Numbered from the stretch's first letter, positions 1-5,534 are shown. The stretch: DNA of 5,534 nucleotides from Gammaproteobacteria bacterium (GCA_003646355.1 QNFO01000101.1:1-5534), one strand, 5' to 3'. Notes: generated by a model not told the origin, from the letters alone. Program-made: numbers and translations.

Positions 1-918
1 CTTTTAAGCCTGGTGGTCGGTGCCTGTATGACCATGTCCGTGCTTGCCGAACACGGCAGCGATGAACAGCGCAATAATTATCTACCCGCTGCCTGCAAGG
101 GCGATATCCGTTTTTGCTTTGCCATTACCGAGGCCAATGCCGGTACTAACACTATTAATATTGGCACCCTTGCCAAGCCGACGGGGCAGGGCGGCTTTAA
201 GCTCAGCGGCAATAAGACCTTTATTACCGATGCCGCCGAGTCCGACTACGCCCTGGTCGTGGCGCGCACCACGCCGCTGAGTGAAACCAAACGCAAGACC
301 GAGGGTTTTACCCTGTTTATTGTGCCCACCAAGGCAAAGGGTGTGGAAATGCAGCCTATCCCGGTGAGTATTGCCCTGCCCGAATTACAGTACGAGGTGT
401 TTTTTGATGAGGTTGAACTAGGGCCAGAGAATGTCCTCGGCGAGGTCGGCAAAGGCTTTAACATCCTCTTCGACTCCCTCAACCCCGAGCGCATACTCGG
501 TGGCGCTATTTGCACCGGCATCGGCCGCTTTGCTATGGACAAAGCTGTCGCCTATGCTAATGAGCGAGTGGTGTTTAATGGCCCCATTGGTGCTTATCAG
601 GCCCTGCAACATCCATTGGCAATAGCAAAAACTGAAATCGAAATGGCATCATTAAAGGCACGCAAGGCAGCGTGGTTATTTGACAAAGGCGAGCCCTGTG
701 GTGCGGAGGCCAATATGGCCAAGCTGGCGGCCTCCGAGGCGGGTATCAAAGCGGTTGATGCTTCCTTACAGTGTTTCGGCGGCAATGGCTTCACCAAAGA
801 ATACGGTATTTTTGATCTCTACCCACTGGTGCGCTTAACCAAAACGGCACCCATTAATAATGAAATGATCCATAATTATATTGCTGAGCACGTGATGGGC
901 TTGCCGCGTTCGTATTAA
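1..918 (+). CDS. Acyl-CoA dehydrogenase, array copy 1 (5' end outside window)
   Basis: FAD-dependent acyl-CoA dehydrogenase, predicted to introduce an alpha,beta double bond into a CoA thioester and pass electrons to ETF; substrate unknown. The open frame runs from base 1, and its first codon aligns with residue 83 of the complete copies (PLLSL), so about 246 bp lie upstream. The internal GTG at 13 and ATG at 28 are not starts, because homology continues to the left edge. In common numbering: FAITEANAGTNT (FAD/substrate region, 122-133), KTFITDA (154-160), GKGF (232-235), L-N-P-E-R with probable catalytic Glu245 (bases 487-489), ERVVFNGPIGAYQ (270-282), QCFGGNGF (339-346), and C-terminus MGLPRSY. 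About 76% identical to copy 4 over 305 residues. Oddities are Ser at 151 where the others have Asn, and Gly at 147 where the others have Arg. It is followed 52 bp later by copy 2 with no visible terminator, so co-transcription is likely. Confidence 0.95.
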   Translation, partial: LLSLVVGACMTMSVLAEHGSDEQRNNYLPAACKGDIRFCFAITEANAGTNTINIGTLAKPTGQGGFKLSGNKTFITDAAESDYALVVARTTPLSETKRKTEGFTLFIVPTKAKGVEMQPIPVSIALPELQYEVFFDEVELGPENVLGEVGKGFNILFDSLNPERILGGAICTGIGRFAMDKAVAYANERVVFNGPIGAYQALQHPLAIAKTEIEMASLKARKAAWLFDKGEPCGAEANMAKLAASEAGIKAVDASLQCFGGNGFTKEYGIFDLYPLVRLTKTAPINNEMIHNYIAEHVMGLPRSY

Positions 919-970
919 GTATCGCGAGCATCCCCCCACACTAAACCACCTACCAAGCGGAGTGTAGACG

Positions 971-2134
971 ATGGATTTTTCCCTTTCCGAAGAACAGCAG
1001 ATGATCTATGGCTATGGCGCTAATTTAGCCAAAACCTTTGATCGTAAGCACTGGCTAGAATACGCCGACAAGGCGCGCTTCCCCACTGAGATGTATCAGC
1101 AGGTTGCCCAGGATGGCTTTGTCGGTGTCATGGTGCCCGAGGCCTACGGTGGCTCGGGTCTTGGCATGATGGAAATGGGGCTGTTAAATGAAGGCCTTTC
1201 CGAGCAGGGCATCCCGCTACTAAGTTTGGTGATTGGCGCGACTATGGGTTTAAGCCTGATTTCCAGCTTCGGCACTGAAGAACAAAAGCAGCACTACTTG
1301 CCCGATGCCTGTAGCGGTAAAACGCGCTTTTGCTTTGCCATTACCGAGCCGAACGCTGGCACTAACACCATCAAAACCAATACCCTCGCTAAAGCCACAA
1401 GCGATGGCCGCTTTAAAATTAATGGTGCGAAGACCTTTATTACCGACGCCGCTGAATCTGACTATATGCTGGTGGTGACCCGCACCACACCTCACACCGA
1501 GGTTGAACGCAGTACCGATGGCTTTACCTTATTTATAGTGCCGACCAAGGCCAAGGGTATAGAAATGCACCCCATCCCGGTGAGTATTAAAATCCCGGAA
1601 GTGCAGTATCAAGTGTTTTTTGATGATGTTGATGTCGGCCCTGAGCATGTGCTCGGCGAAGTCGGCAAAGGTTTCCGCGTACTGTTTGATGCCCTTAATC
1701 CCGAGCGTATTTTGGTCGGCTTTATCTGTGCCGGATTGGGCCGTTACGCCATGGATAGAGCGGTGGAATATGCCAACGAGCGCGTAGTATTTAATGGCCC
1801 GATCGGTGCTTATCAAGCACTGCAACATCCCTTGGCAAAAGCGAAAACCGAAATTGAACTGGCCAGTTTAATGGCGAAAAAAGCCGCCTGGTTATTTGAT
1901 AAAGGCGAAGCCTGCGGTGGTGAATCTAATATGGCCAAGTTTGCCGCTGCCGAAGCCGCCTGTAATGCTATCGATGCCTCGCTGCAATGTTTTGGCGGTA
2001 ATGGCTTTACGGCGGAATATGGTATTTTTGACCTTTACCCCATGGCGCGTTTACTGAAAACGATCCCGCTAAATAATGAAATGGTACTTAACTACGTGGC
2101 TGAGTATGTGCTCGGTTTACCCCGTAGTTATTAA
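971..2134 (+). CDS. Acyl-CoA dehydrogenase, array copy 2 (complete, 387 aa)
   Basis: Complete ACAD of typical length, soluble, with no signal peptide or membrane segment. The ATG at 971 is supported by GGAG at 959-962 (8-nt spacer) and by the shared MDF.LS.E start of the other copies. Landmarks: VPEAYGG (55-61), FAITEPNAGTNT (122-133), KTFITDA (154-160), VGKGF (231-235), L-N-P-E-R with Glu245 (bases 1703-1705), ERVVFNGPIGAYQ (270-282), QCFGGNGF (339-346), and LGLPRSY at the end. Pro366 occupies the position of the medium-chain ACAD catalytic Glu, so Glu245 is inferred to be the base, as in isovaleryl-CoA and long-chain enzymes. About 79% identical to copy 4. Residues 93-100 (GLSLISSF) differ at every position from copy 4; this segment precedes GTEEQK and probably lines the acyl pocket, so substrate preference may differ. 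The gene lies 29 bp before copy 3, probably in one transcript. Confidence 0.97.
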   Translation: MDFSLSEEQQMIYGYGANLAKTFDRKHWLEYADKARFPTEMYQQVAQDGFVGVMVPEAYGGSGLGMMEMGLLNEGLSEQGIPLLSLVIGATMGLSLISSFGTEEQKQHYLPDACSGKTRFCFAITEPNAGTNTIKTNTLAKATSDGRFKINGAKTFITDAAESDYMLVVTRTTPHTEVERSTDGFTLFIVPTKAKGIEMHPIPVSIKIPEVQYQVFFDDVDVGPEHVLGEVGKGFRVLFDALNPERILVGFICAGLGRYAMDRAVEYANERVVFNGPIGAYQALQHPLAKAKTEIELASLMAKKAAWLFDKGEACGGESNMAKFAAAEAACNAIDASLQCFGGNGFTAEYGIFDLYPMARLLKTIPLNNEMVLNYVAEYVLGLPRSY

Positions 2135-2163
2135 TCGCTAAAAACACATTGGAGATTTGAGCA

Positions 2164-3327
2164 ATGGATTTTAATTTATCCGACGAACATAAAATGATTT
2201 ACGAGTACGGCAATAGTCTGGCTAAAACCTATGATCGTAAATACTGGATGGAATGTGCCGAGCGCCGCGCCTTCCCCAAAGAGATGTACCAGCAGTCTGC
2301 GGCCGATGGTTTTGTTGGCACCATGGCACCCGAAGCCTACGGCGGTGCCGGCCTTGGCATGCTTGAAATGGAGCTGTTTACCGAGGGTCTGGCCAATAAC
2401 GGCATTCCACTTTTAACCTACGTGATTGGCTCGGTGATGTCCCTGGGCCCCATTGGCGACCACGGCACCGAAGAGCAAAAACAGCGCTATCTGCCCGATG
2501 CCTGTGCCGGTAAAACCCGCTTTTGTTTTGCGATTACCGAAGCGGATGCCGGCACTAACACCATGCAGGCCAAAACATTCGCTAAAAAAACAGCCGATGG
2601 GCGTTTTAAATTAAATGGTAATAAGACCTTTATTACCGACTGGGCTGAATCTGACTACGCATTGGTTGTCTCGCGTACCACCAGCCTTGCCGATGCCAGT
2701 AAAAAGACCGAAGGCTTCACCCTGTTTATTGTCGATACCAAGGCCAAGGGCATAGAGTGGCAGCCAATTCCCGTCAGTGTGCCGGTGCCAGAAATGCAAT
2801 ATCAGGTGTTTTTTGATGATGTCGACCTCGGCCCCGAAGATGTATTGGGTGAAGTGGACAAGGGTTTTGAGATTCTTTTCGAATGTCTCAACCCCGAGCG
2901 CATTATGGTCGGTGCCATCGGTGCCGGTCTCGGTCGTTTTGCCCTGGATAAAGCCGTTGCATACGCCAATGAGCGCGTGGTGTTTAAAGGCCCCATCGGT
3001 GCCTATCAGGCACTGCAGCACCCGCTAGCCAAAGCCAAAACCGAAATTGAAATGGCCTCATTAATGACCCGCAAAGCCGCCTGGTTATTTGATAAGGGCG
3101 AGCACTGTGGCGCCGAAGCGAATATGGCCAAATGTGCGGCGGCCGAGGCATCCATTCATGCCGTCGATGCCTCACTGCAATGCTTTGGTGGTAATGGCTT
3201 TACCAAGGAATACGGTATTTTTGATATTTACCCCATGGTGCGCCTCTTTAAAACAGCGCCATTAAATAATGAAATGGTGCTCAACTATATTGGCGAGCAC
3301 GTGATGGGCCTGCCGCGCTCTTATTAA
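2164..3327 (+). CDS. Acyl-CoA dehydrogenase, array copy 3 (complete, 387 aa)
   Basis: Complete ACAD, same length as copies 2 and 4 and about 78% identical to copy 4. The ATG at 2164 follows GGAG at 2151-2154 (9-nt spacer). Only 29 bp separate it from the copy 2 stop, the tightest junction here, which favours translation from a shared mRNA. Family marks: PEAYGG (56-61), FAITEADAGTNT (122-133), KTFITDW (154-160), L-N-P-E-R with Glu245 (bases 2896-2898), ERVVFKGPIGAYQ (270-282), QCFGGNGF (339-346), and MGLPRSY. Two differences stand out. Asp232 replaces the Gly found in the GKGF loop of all other copies, and Trp160 follows ITD where copies 1, 2 and 5 have Ala. Both lie near FAD or substrate by family alignment, so altered specificity or weakened activity is possible. 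No frameshift or internal stop suggests decay. A weak terminator-like hairpin overlaps its stop codon. Confidence 0.97.
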   Translation: MDFNLSDEHKMIYEYGNSLAKTYDRKYWMECAERRAFPKEMYQQSAADGFVGTMAPEAYGGAGLGMLEMELFTEGLANNGIPLLTYVIGSVMSLGPIGDHGTEEQKQRYLPDACAGKTRFCFAITEADAGTNTMQAKTFAKKTADGRFKLNGNKTFITDWAESDYALVVSRTTSLADASKKTEGFTLFIVDTKAKGIEWQPIPVSVPVPEMQYQVFFDDVDLGPEDVLGEVDKGFEILFECLNPERIMVGAIGAGLGRFALDKAVAYANERVVFKGPIGAYQALQHPLAKAKTEIEMASLMTRKAAWLFDKGEHCGAEANMAKCAAAEASIHAVDASLQCFGGNGFTKEYGIFDIYPMVRLFKTAPLNNEMVLNYIGEHVMGLPRSY

Positions 3328-3353
3328 AGAAGGCAGCTATTTTTGTATTTTTT
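3310..3353 (+). terminator. Possible weak intrinsic terminator after copy 3
   Basis: CTGCC (3310-3314) can pair with GGCAG (3332-3336). Inside it, TCTT (3319-3322) pairs with AAGA (3327-3330) around an ATTA loop, leaving an asymmetric internal loop (GCGC against A). T-runs follow at 3340-3344 and 3348-3353, starting three bases after the stem. The structure overlaps the last codons and stop of copy 3. The order of stem then T-tract fits an intrinsic terminator for rightward transcription, but the stem is short and imperfect. Partial attenuation is more plausible than a full stop. Confidence 0.3.
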
Positions 3354-3384
3354 ATTCGTGTTTTCTATTTGTATTTTTTATTCG
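3342..3384. repeat. Two copies of a 17-bp AT-rich direct repeat, period 26 bp
   Basis: TTTGTATTTTTTATTCG occurs at 3342-3358 and is exactly repeated at 3368-3384. Both units are preceded by CTAT, with a 2-base length difference. The block 3338-3385 has only 8 G or C in 48 bases, unlike the flanking genes. It could be a pair of regulator sites, an UP-like element, or a simple local duplication. I cannot tell which. Confidence 0.8.
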
Positions 3385-3400
3385 AGATATGCGACTAACC

Positions 3401-3406
3401 AAGAGA
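3401..3406 (+). promoter_or_regulatory. Weak ribosome binding site of copy 4
   Basis: AAGAGA lies 9 nt before ATG 3416. It is a poorer anti-Shine-Dalgarno match than the GGAG cores in front of copies 2, 3 and 5. No better site lies between the copy 3 stop and this start, and homology fixes the start, so weaker initiation is inferred. Confidence 0.5.
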
Positions 3407-3415
3407 TAAAGCTTT

Positions 3416-4579
3416 ATGGATTTTTCCCTTAGCGACGAACAAAACATGATTTATGACTACGGCCAAAGTTTGGTCAAGTCTTATGATCGTAAGTACTGGA
3501 TGGAGTGTGCAGACGCCGGTCGCTTCCCCGAAGAAATGTATAAGCAAGTCGCGGCGGATGGTTTTGTCGGCACTATGGTGCCTGAAGCCTACGGCGGCGC
3601 TGGTTTGGGTCTGGTCGAAATGGATCTATTTCTGGAGGGTTTATCCAACCAAGGCATTCCACTATTAAGCCTGGTGATTGGTGCGACCATGTCCATGGCA
3701 CCGCTCGGCGACCACGGTACCGAAGAGCAAAAGCAGCAGTACTTACCCGATGCCTGTGCCGGTAAAACCCGTTTTTGTTTTGCCATCACTGAATCCGGTG
3801 CCGGCACTAATACCATCAAGGCAACCACCATTGCCAAGCAAACCCCCGATGGCCGCTTTAAATTAAATGGTAATAAAACCTTTATTACTGACTTCGTAGA
3901 ATCCGATTACGCCCTGGTTGTCGCACGCACCACGCCTCATACCGAGGTCGAGCGTAAAACCGATGGCTTTACGCTGTTCATCGTCGATACCAAGGCTAAG
4001 GGTGTTACCGCTAATCAAATACCGGTGAGCATTCCCATCCCCGAATTACAGTACGAAGTGTTTTTTGACGATGTCGACCTGGGGCCGGAGCATGTGCTTG
4101 GCGAAGTCGGCAAAGGTTTTAATATTCTTTTTGAATCGCTCAACCCCGAACGTGTATTAGTCGGTGCAATTTGTACCGGCGTCGGCCGCTACGCCATGGA
4201 TAGAGCGGTGGAATATGCCAACGACCGCGTAGTGTTTAATGGCCCCATCGGGGCTTATCAAGCCTTGCAACACCCCTTAGCAAAAGCCAAAACCGAAATT
4301 GAACTAGCCTCATTAATGACCCGCAAAGCGGCCTGGCTATTTGATCGCGGCGAAGCCTGTGGCGGTGAATCTAACATGGCGAAATACGCGGCAGCAGAAG
4401 CGGCCCTACATGCTGTCGATGCATCGCTGCAGTGTTTTGGCGGTAATGGCTTTACCAAGGAATACGGTATTTTTGATATTTACCCGATGGTGCGTCTCTT
4501 TAAAACGGCACCATTGAACAGTGAAATGATACTTAATTATATTGGTGAATATGTGCTGGGCTTGCCGCGCTCCTATTAA
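3416..4579 (+). CDS. Acyl-CoA dehydrogenase, array copy 4 (complete, 387 aa)
   Basis: Complete ACAD and the closest to a consensus of the array (72-79% identical to each other copy by hand count). The start is ATG 3416, giving the shared MDFSLSDEQ N-terminus. Its Shine-Dalgarno is weak (AAGAGA, 3401-3406), unlike the GGAG of copies 2, 3 and 5, so translation may be lower or differently controlled. Landmarks: VPEAYGG (55-61), FAITESGAGTNT (122-133), KTFITDF (154-160), VGKGF (231-235), L-N-P-E-R with Glu245 (bases 4148-4150), DRVVFNGPIGAYQ (270-282; Asp270 where the others have Glu), QCFGGNGF, and LGLPRSY. It shares a 35-bp identical DNA stretch with copy 2 and a 44-bp one with copy 3, suggesting gene conversion. 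It is preceded by an 88-bp AT-rich gap that could carry its own promoter, although I see no convincing -35/-10 pair. Confidence 0.97.
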   Translation: MDFSLSDEQNMIYDYGQSLVKSYDRKYWMECADAGRFPEEMYKQVAADGFVGTMVPEAYGGAGLGLVEMDLFLEGLSNQGIPLLSLVIGATMSMAPLGDHGTEEQKQQYLPDACAGKTRFCFAITESGAGTNTIKATTIAKQTPDGRFKLNGNKTFITDFVESDYALVVARTTPHTEVERKTDGFTLFIVDTKAKGVTANQIPVSIPIPELQYEVFFDDVDLGPEHVLGEVGKGFNILFESLNPERVLVGAICTGVGRYAMDRAVEYANDRVVFNGPIGAYQALQHPLAKAKTEIELASLMTRKAAWLFDRGEACGGESNMAKYAAAEAALHAVDASLQCFGGNGFTKEYGIFDIYPMVRLFKTAPLNSEMILNYIGEYVLGLPRSY

Positions 4580-4585
4580 CAATCT

Positions 4586-4603
4586 TTTAAATAACGTTTA
4601 AAT
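4586..4603. repeat. Phased TTTAAAT repeat
   Basis: TTTAAAT occurs at 4586-4592 and 4597-4603, with starts 11 bp apart, about one helical turn. Each TTTAAA core is itself palindromic, so two dimers could bind the same face of the DNA. The repeat sits just after the copy 4 stop codon. The role is inferred; the repeat itself is directly visible. Confidence 0.45.
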
Positions 4604-4605
4604 CC

Positions 4606-4625
4606 CGCCGGCATTGACTGCGGCG
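4606..4625. repeat. Imperfect inverted repeat in the copy 4-5 gap
   Basis: CGCC (4606-4609) pairs with GGCG (4622-4625) and GCA (4611-4613) with TGC (4619-4621), leaving G4610 bulged and a 5-base loop TTGAC. An alternative is a plain 5-bp CGCCG/CGGCG stem with a 10-base loop. No T-run follows, so it is not a standard intrinsic terminator. Confidence 0.45.
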
Positions 4626-4630
4626 TTCAG

Positions 4631-4648
4631 TTGGAGCCAGTGCTCCAA
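4631..4648. promoter_or_regulatory. Perfect 7-4-7 palindrome upstream of copy 5
   Basis: TTGGAGC (4631-4637) and GCTCCAA (4642-4648) are perfect reverse complements around CAGT. The palindrome ends 26 bp before ATG 4675 and leaves the ribosome binding site free. It could be an operator for a dimeric regulator, as many fatty-acid regulators bind palindromes of this size, or an mRNA hairpin. The absence of a T-tract argues against an intrinsic terminator. No other gap in the window contains this sequence. Confidence 0.5.
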
Positions 4649-4664
4649 ATTAGCCTTACAGAGT

Positions 4665-4668
4665 GGAG
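4665..4668 (+). promoter_or_regulatory. Ribosome binding site deciding the copy 5 start
   Basis: GGAG at 4665-4668 precedes two adjacent in-frame ATG codons (4672 and 4675). Its spacing is 3 nt to the first and 6 nt to the second. Both the spacing and the MDF start shared by every other copy favour 4675. Use of 4672 would add only one Met. Confidence 0.7.
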
Positions 4669-4674
4669 TGAATG

Positions 4675-5534
4675 ATGGATTTTAATCTCAGCGAAGAACA
4701 ACAAATGATTTACGAATACGGTACAAATCTCGCTAAGGATTTTGACCGTAAATACTGGACAGATTGTGCTGAGCGCCGCGAATTCCCCACGGCGATGTAT
4801 CAAAAAGTAGCGGATGATGGCTTTGTCGGCCTTATGGTGCCCGAAGCCTACGGTGGCGCGGGTCTGGGTATGACCGAAATGGTGCTCTTCCAGGAGGGCT
4901 TGTCGAACCAGGGTATACCTTTGTTGAGCCTGGTGGTTGGCGCAACCATGTCGCTTGGCCCCATTGGTGAACACGGTACAGAAGAGCAAAAACAAAAGTA
5001 TTTACCCGCAGGTTGTCGTGGTGATATTCGTTTTTGCTTCGCAATTACCGAGCCGACGGCCGGCACAAACACCATGAAAACCAACACCATGATTAGAGAA
5101 ACCGGTGATGGTCGCTATAAATTAAATGGTGCCAAAACCTTTATTACCGATGCCGGTGGTTCCGACTACATGCTGGTCGTCAGTCGTAATAAGGCCTTTG
5201 AAGAGGTTGACCGCAAGACCGACGGTTTTACGATTTTAATTGTCGACAGAAAGGCGCCGGGGGTTTCCGTTCAGCCTATTGATGTCAGCATCCCCATTCC
5301 CGAATTGCAGTACCAAGTGTTTTTTGACGATGTTGATATCGGCCCAGAACACGTGCTTGGCGAAGTCGGCAAGGGTTTTGATATCTTATTCGAATCACTC
5401 AACCCCGAGCGTATTATTCTCGCGGCTGTGGCCAACGGTTTAGGTCGCTATGCGATGGAGAGGGCGGTTGAATACGCCAATGAGCGCGTAGTGTTTAATG
5501 GCCCCATCGGGGCCTATCAAGCCCTGCAACACCC
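4675..5534 (+). CDS. Acyl-CoA dehydrogenase, array copy 5 (3' end outside window)
   Basis: The frame is open from ATG 4675 to the window edge, with 286 full codons plus two bases, aligning to residues 1-286 of the complete copies without gaps. About 101 codons are missing. It begins MDFNLSEEQQ and carries VPEAYGG (55-61), FAITEPTAGTNT (122-133), KTFITDA (154-160), VGKGF (231-235), L-N-P-E-R with Glu245 (bases 5407-5409), and ERVVFNGPIGAYQ (270-282). The QCFGGNGF segment and GLPRSY end should lie just to the right. It is the most divergent copy seen (about 72% identical to copy 4). Differences include GGSDY for AESDY after the ITDA motif, RNKAFEEVDR in the variable loop at 171-180, and ILAAVANG at 248-255. 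Its 95-bp upstream gap holds two inverted repeats, so it may be controlled apart from copies 1-4. Confidence 0.95.
   Translation, partial: MDFNLSEEQQMIYEYGTNLAKDFDRKYWTDCAERREFPTAMYQKVADDGFVGLMVPEAYGGAGLGMTEMVLFQEGLSNQGIPLLSLVVGATMSLGPIGEHGTEEQKQKYLPAGCRGDIRFCFAITEPTAGTNTMKTNTMIRETGDGRYKLNGAKTFITDAGGSDYMLVVSRNKAFEEVDRKTDGFTILIVDRKAPGVSVQPIDVSIPIPELQYQVFFDDVDIGPEHVLGEVGKGFDILFESLNPERIILAAVANGLGRYAMERAVEYANERVVFNGPIGAYQALQH

Noticed and set aside
13..918. GTG at 13 as the true start of copy 1
   Set aside because: The codons before it (LLSL) match residues 83-86 of the other copies, so the gene continues beyond the left edge.
2611..3021. Long antisense open frame (136 codons) opposite copy 3
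   Set aside because: It lies wholly inside a strongly supported ACAD gene, similar antisense frames recur at the same place opposite copies 1 and 2, and its sequence mirrors the codon pattern of the + strand gene.
4614..4642. TTGACT as a -35 box for a copy 5 promoter
   Set aside because: It matches the consensus at five of six bases, but no -10-like hexamer appears 16-18 bp downstream, and the bases are part of the hairpin loop and stem.
4606..4648. Hairpins in the copy 4-5 gap as intrinsic terminators
   Set aside because: Neither stem is followed by a T-run on the + strand.
4627..4995. Antisense frame of 122 codons across the copy 5 start
   Set aside because: It overlaps the start and N-terminal third of copy 5, shows no recognisable domain and has no convincing ribosome binding site; treated as a shadow frame.
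1..5534. Array as an assembly or sequencing artefact
   Set aside because: The copies differ at more than 20% of residues, have different spacers and keep intact frames, which duplicated or misjoined reads would not produce.

Overview
The window lies inside a tandem array of acyl-CoA dehydrogenase (ACAD) genes. All are on the + strand and no other kind of gene is present. Five copies are visible. Copy 1 lacks its 5' end (1-918). Copies 2, 3 and 4 are complete (971-2134, 2164-3327, 3416-4579), each exactly 387 codons. Copy 5 runs off the right edge (4675-5534). The partial copies align to the complete ones without a gap: the first base of the window is codon 83 of copy 1, and the last full codon is codon 286 of copy 5. 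The array therefore extends past both ends. By hand count against copy 4, protein identity is about 76% (copy 1, 305 residues), 79% (copy 2), 78% (copy 3) and 72% (copy 5, 286 residues). The copies are old enough to be distinct enzymes, not recent or artefactual duplicates.

Each protein carries the ACAD landmarks in order: an N-terminal helical domain with the PEAYGG motif, a FAD-contacting beta domain (FAITE..AGTNT, then KTFITD), a GKGF loop, and a C-terminal helical domain with ERVVF.GPIGAYQ and QCFGGNGF, ending in GLPRSY. The Glu used by medium-chain ACADs is absent from the C-terminal helix, where Pro aligns. Every copy instead has Glu245 in L-N-P-E-R, the position of the catalytic Glu in isovaleryl-CoA and long-chain ACADs. 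The expected role is FAD-dependent alpha,beta-dehydrogenation of acyl-CoA esters in the cytosol, with electrons passed to ETF. The substrates cannot be read from the sequence.

Copies 1-2 and 2-3 are separated by 52 and 29 bp with good Shine-Dalgarno sequences and no visible terminator, so they look co-transcribed. The 88-bp gap between copies 3 and 4 is very AT-rich. It holds a 17-bp direct repeat with a 26-bp period and a weak terminator-like hairpin. The 95-bp gap between copies 4 and 5 holds a phased TTTAAAT repeat and two inverted repeats, one of them a perfect 7-4-7 palindrome. These two gaps are where separate control of copies 4 and 5 could arise.

The organism is probably a bacterium of moderate GC with rich beta-oxidation capacity. 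A marine gammaproteobacterium is my guess from composition and protein style, at low confidence. The unusual point is the array itself: a run of same-length ACAD paralogues, with diversified pocket and loop segments and patches of near-identical DNA that suggest gene conversion.
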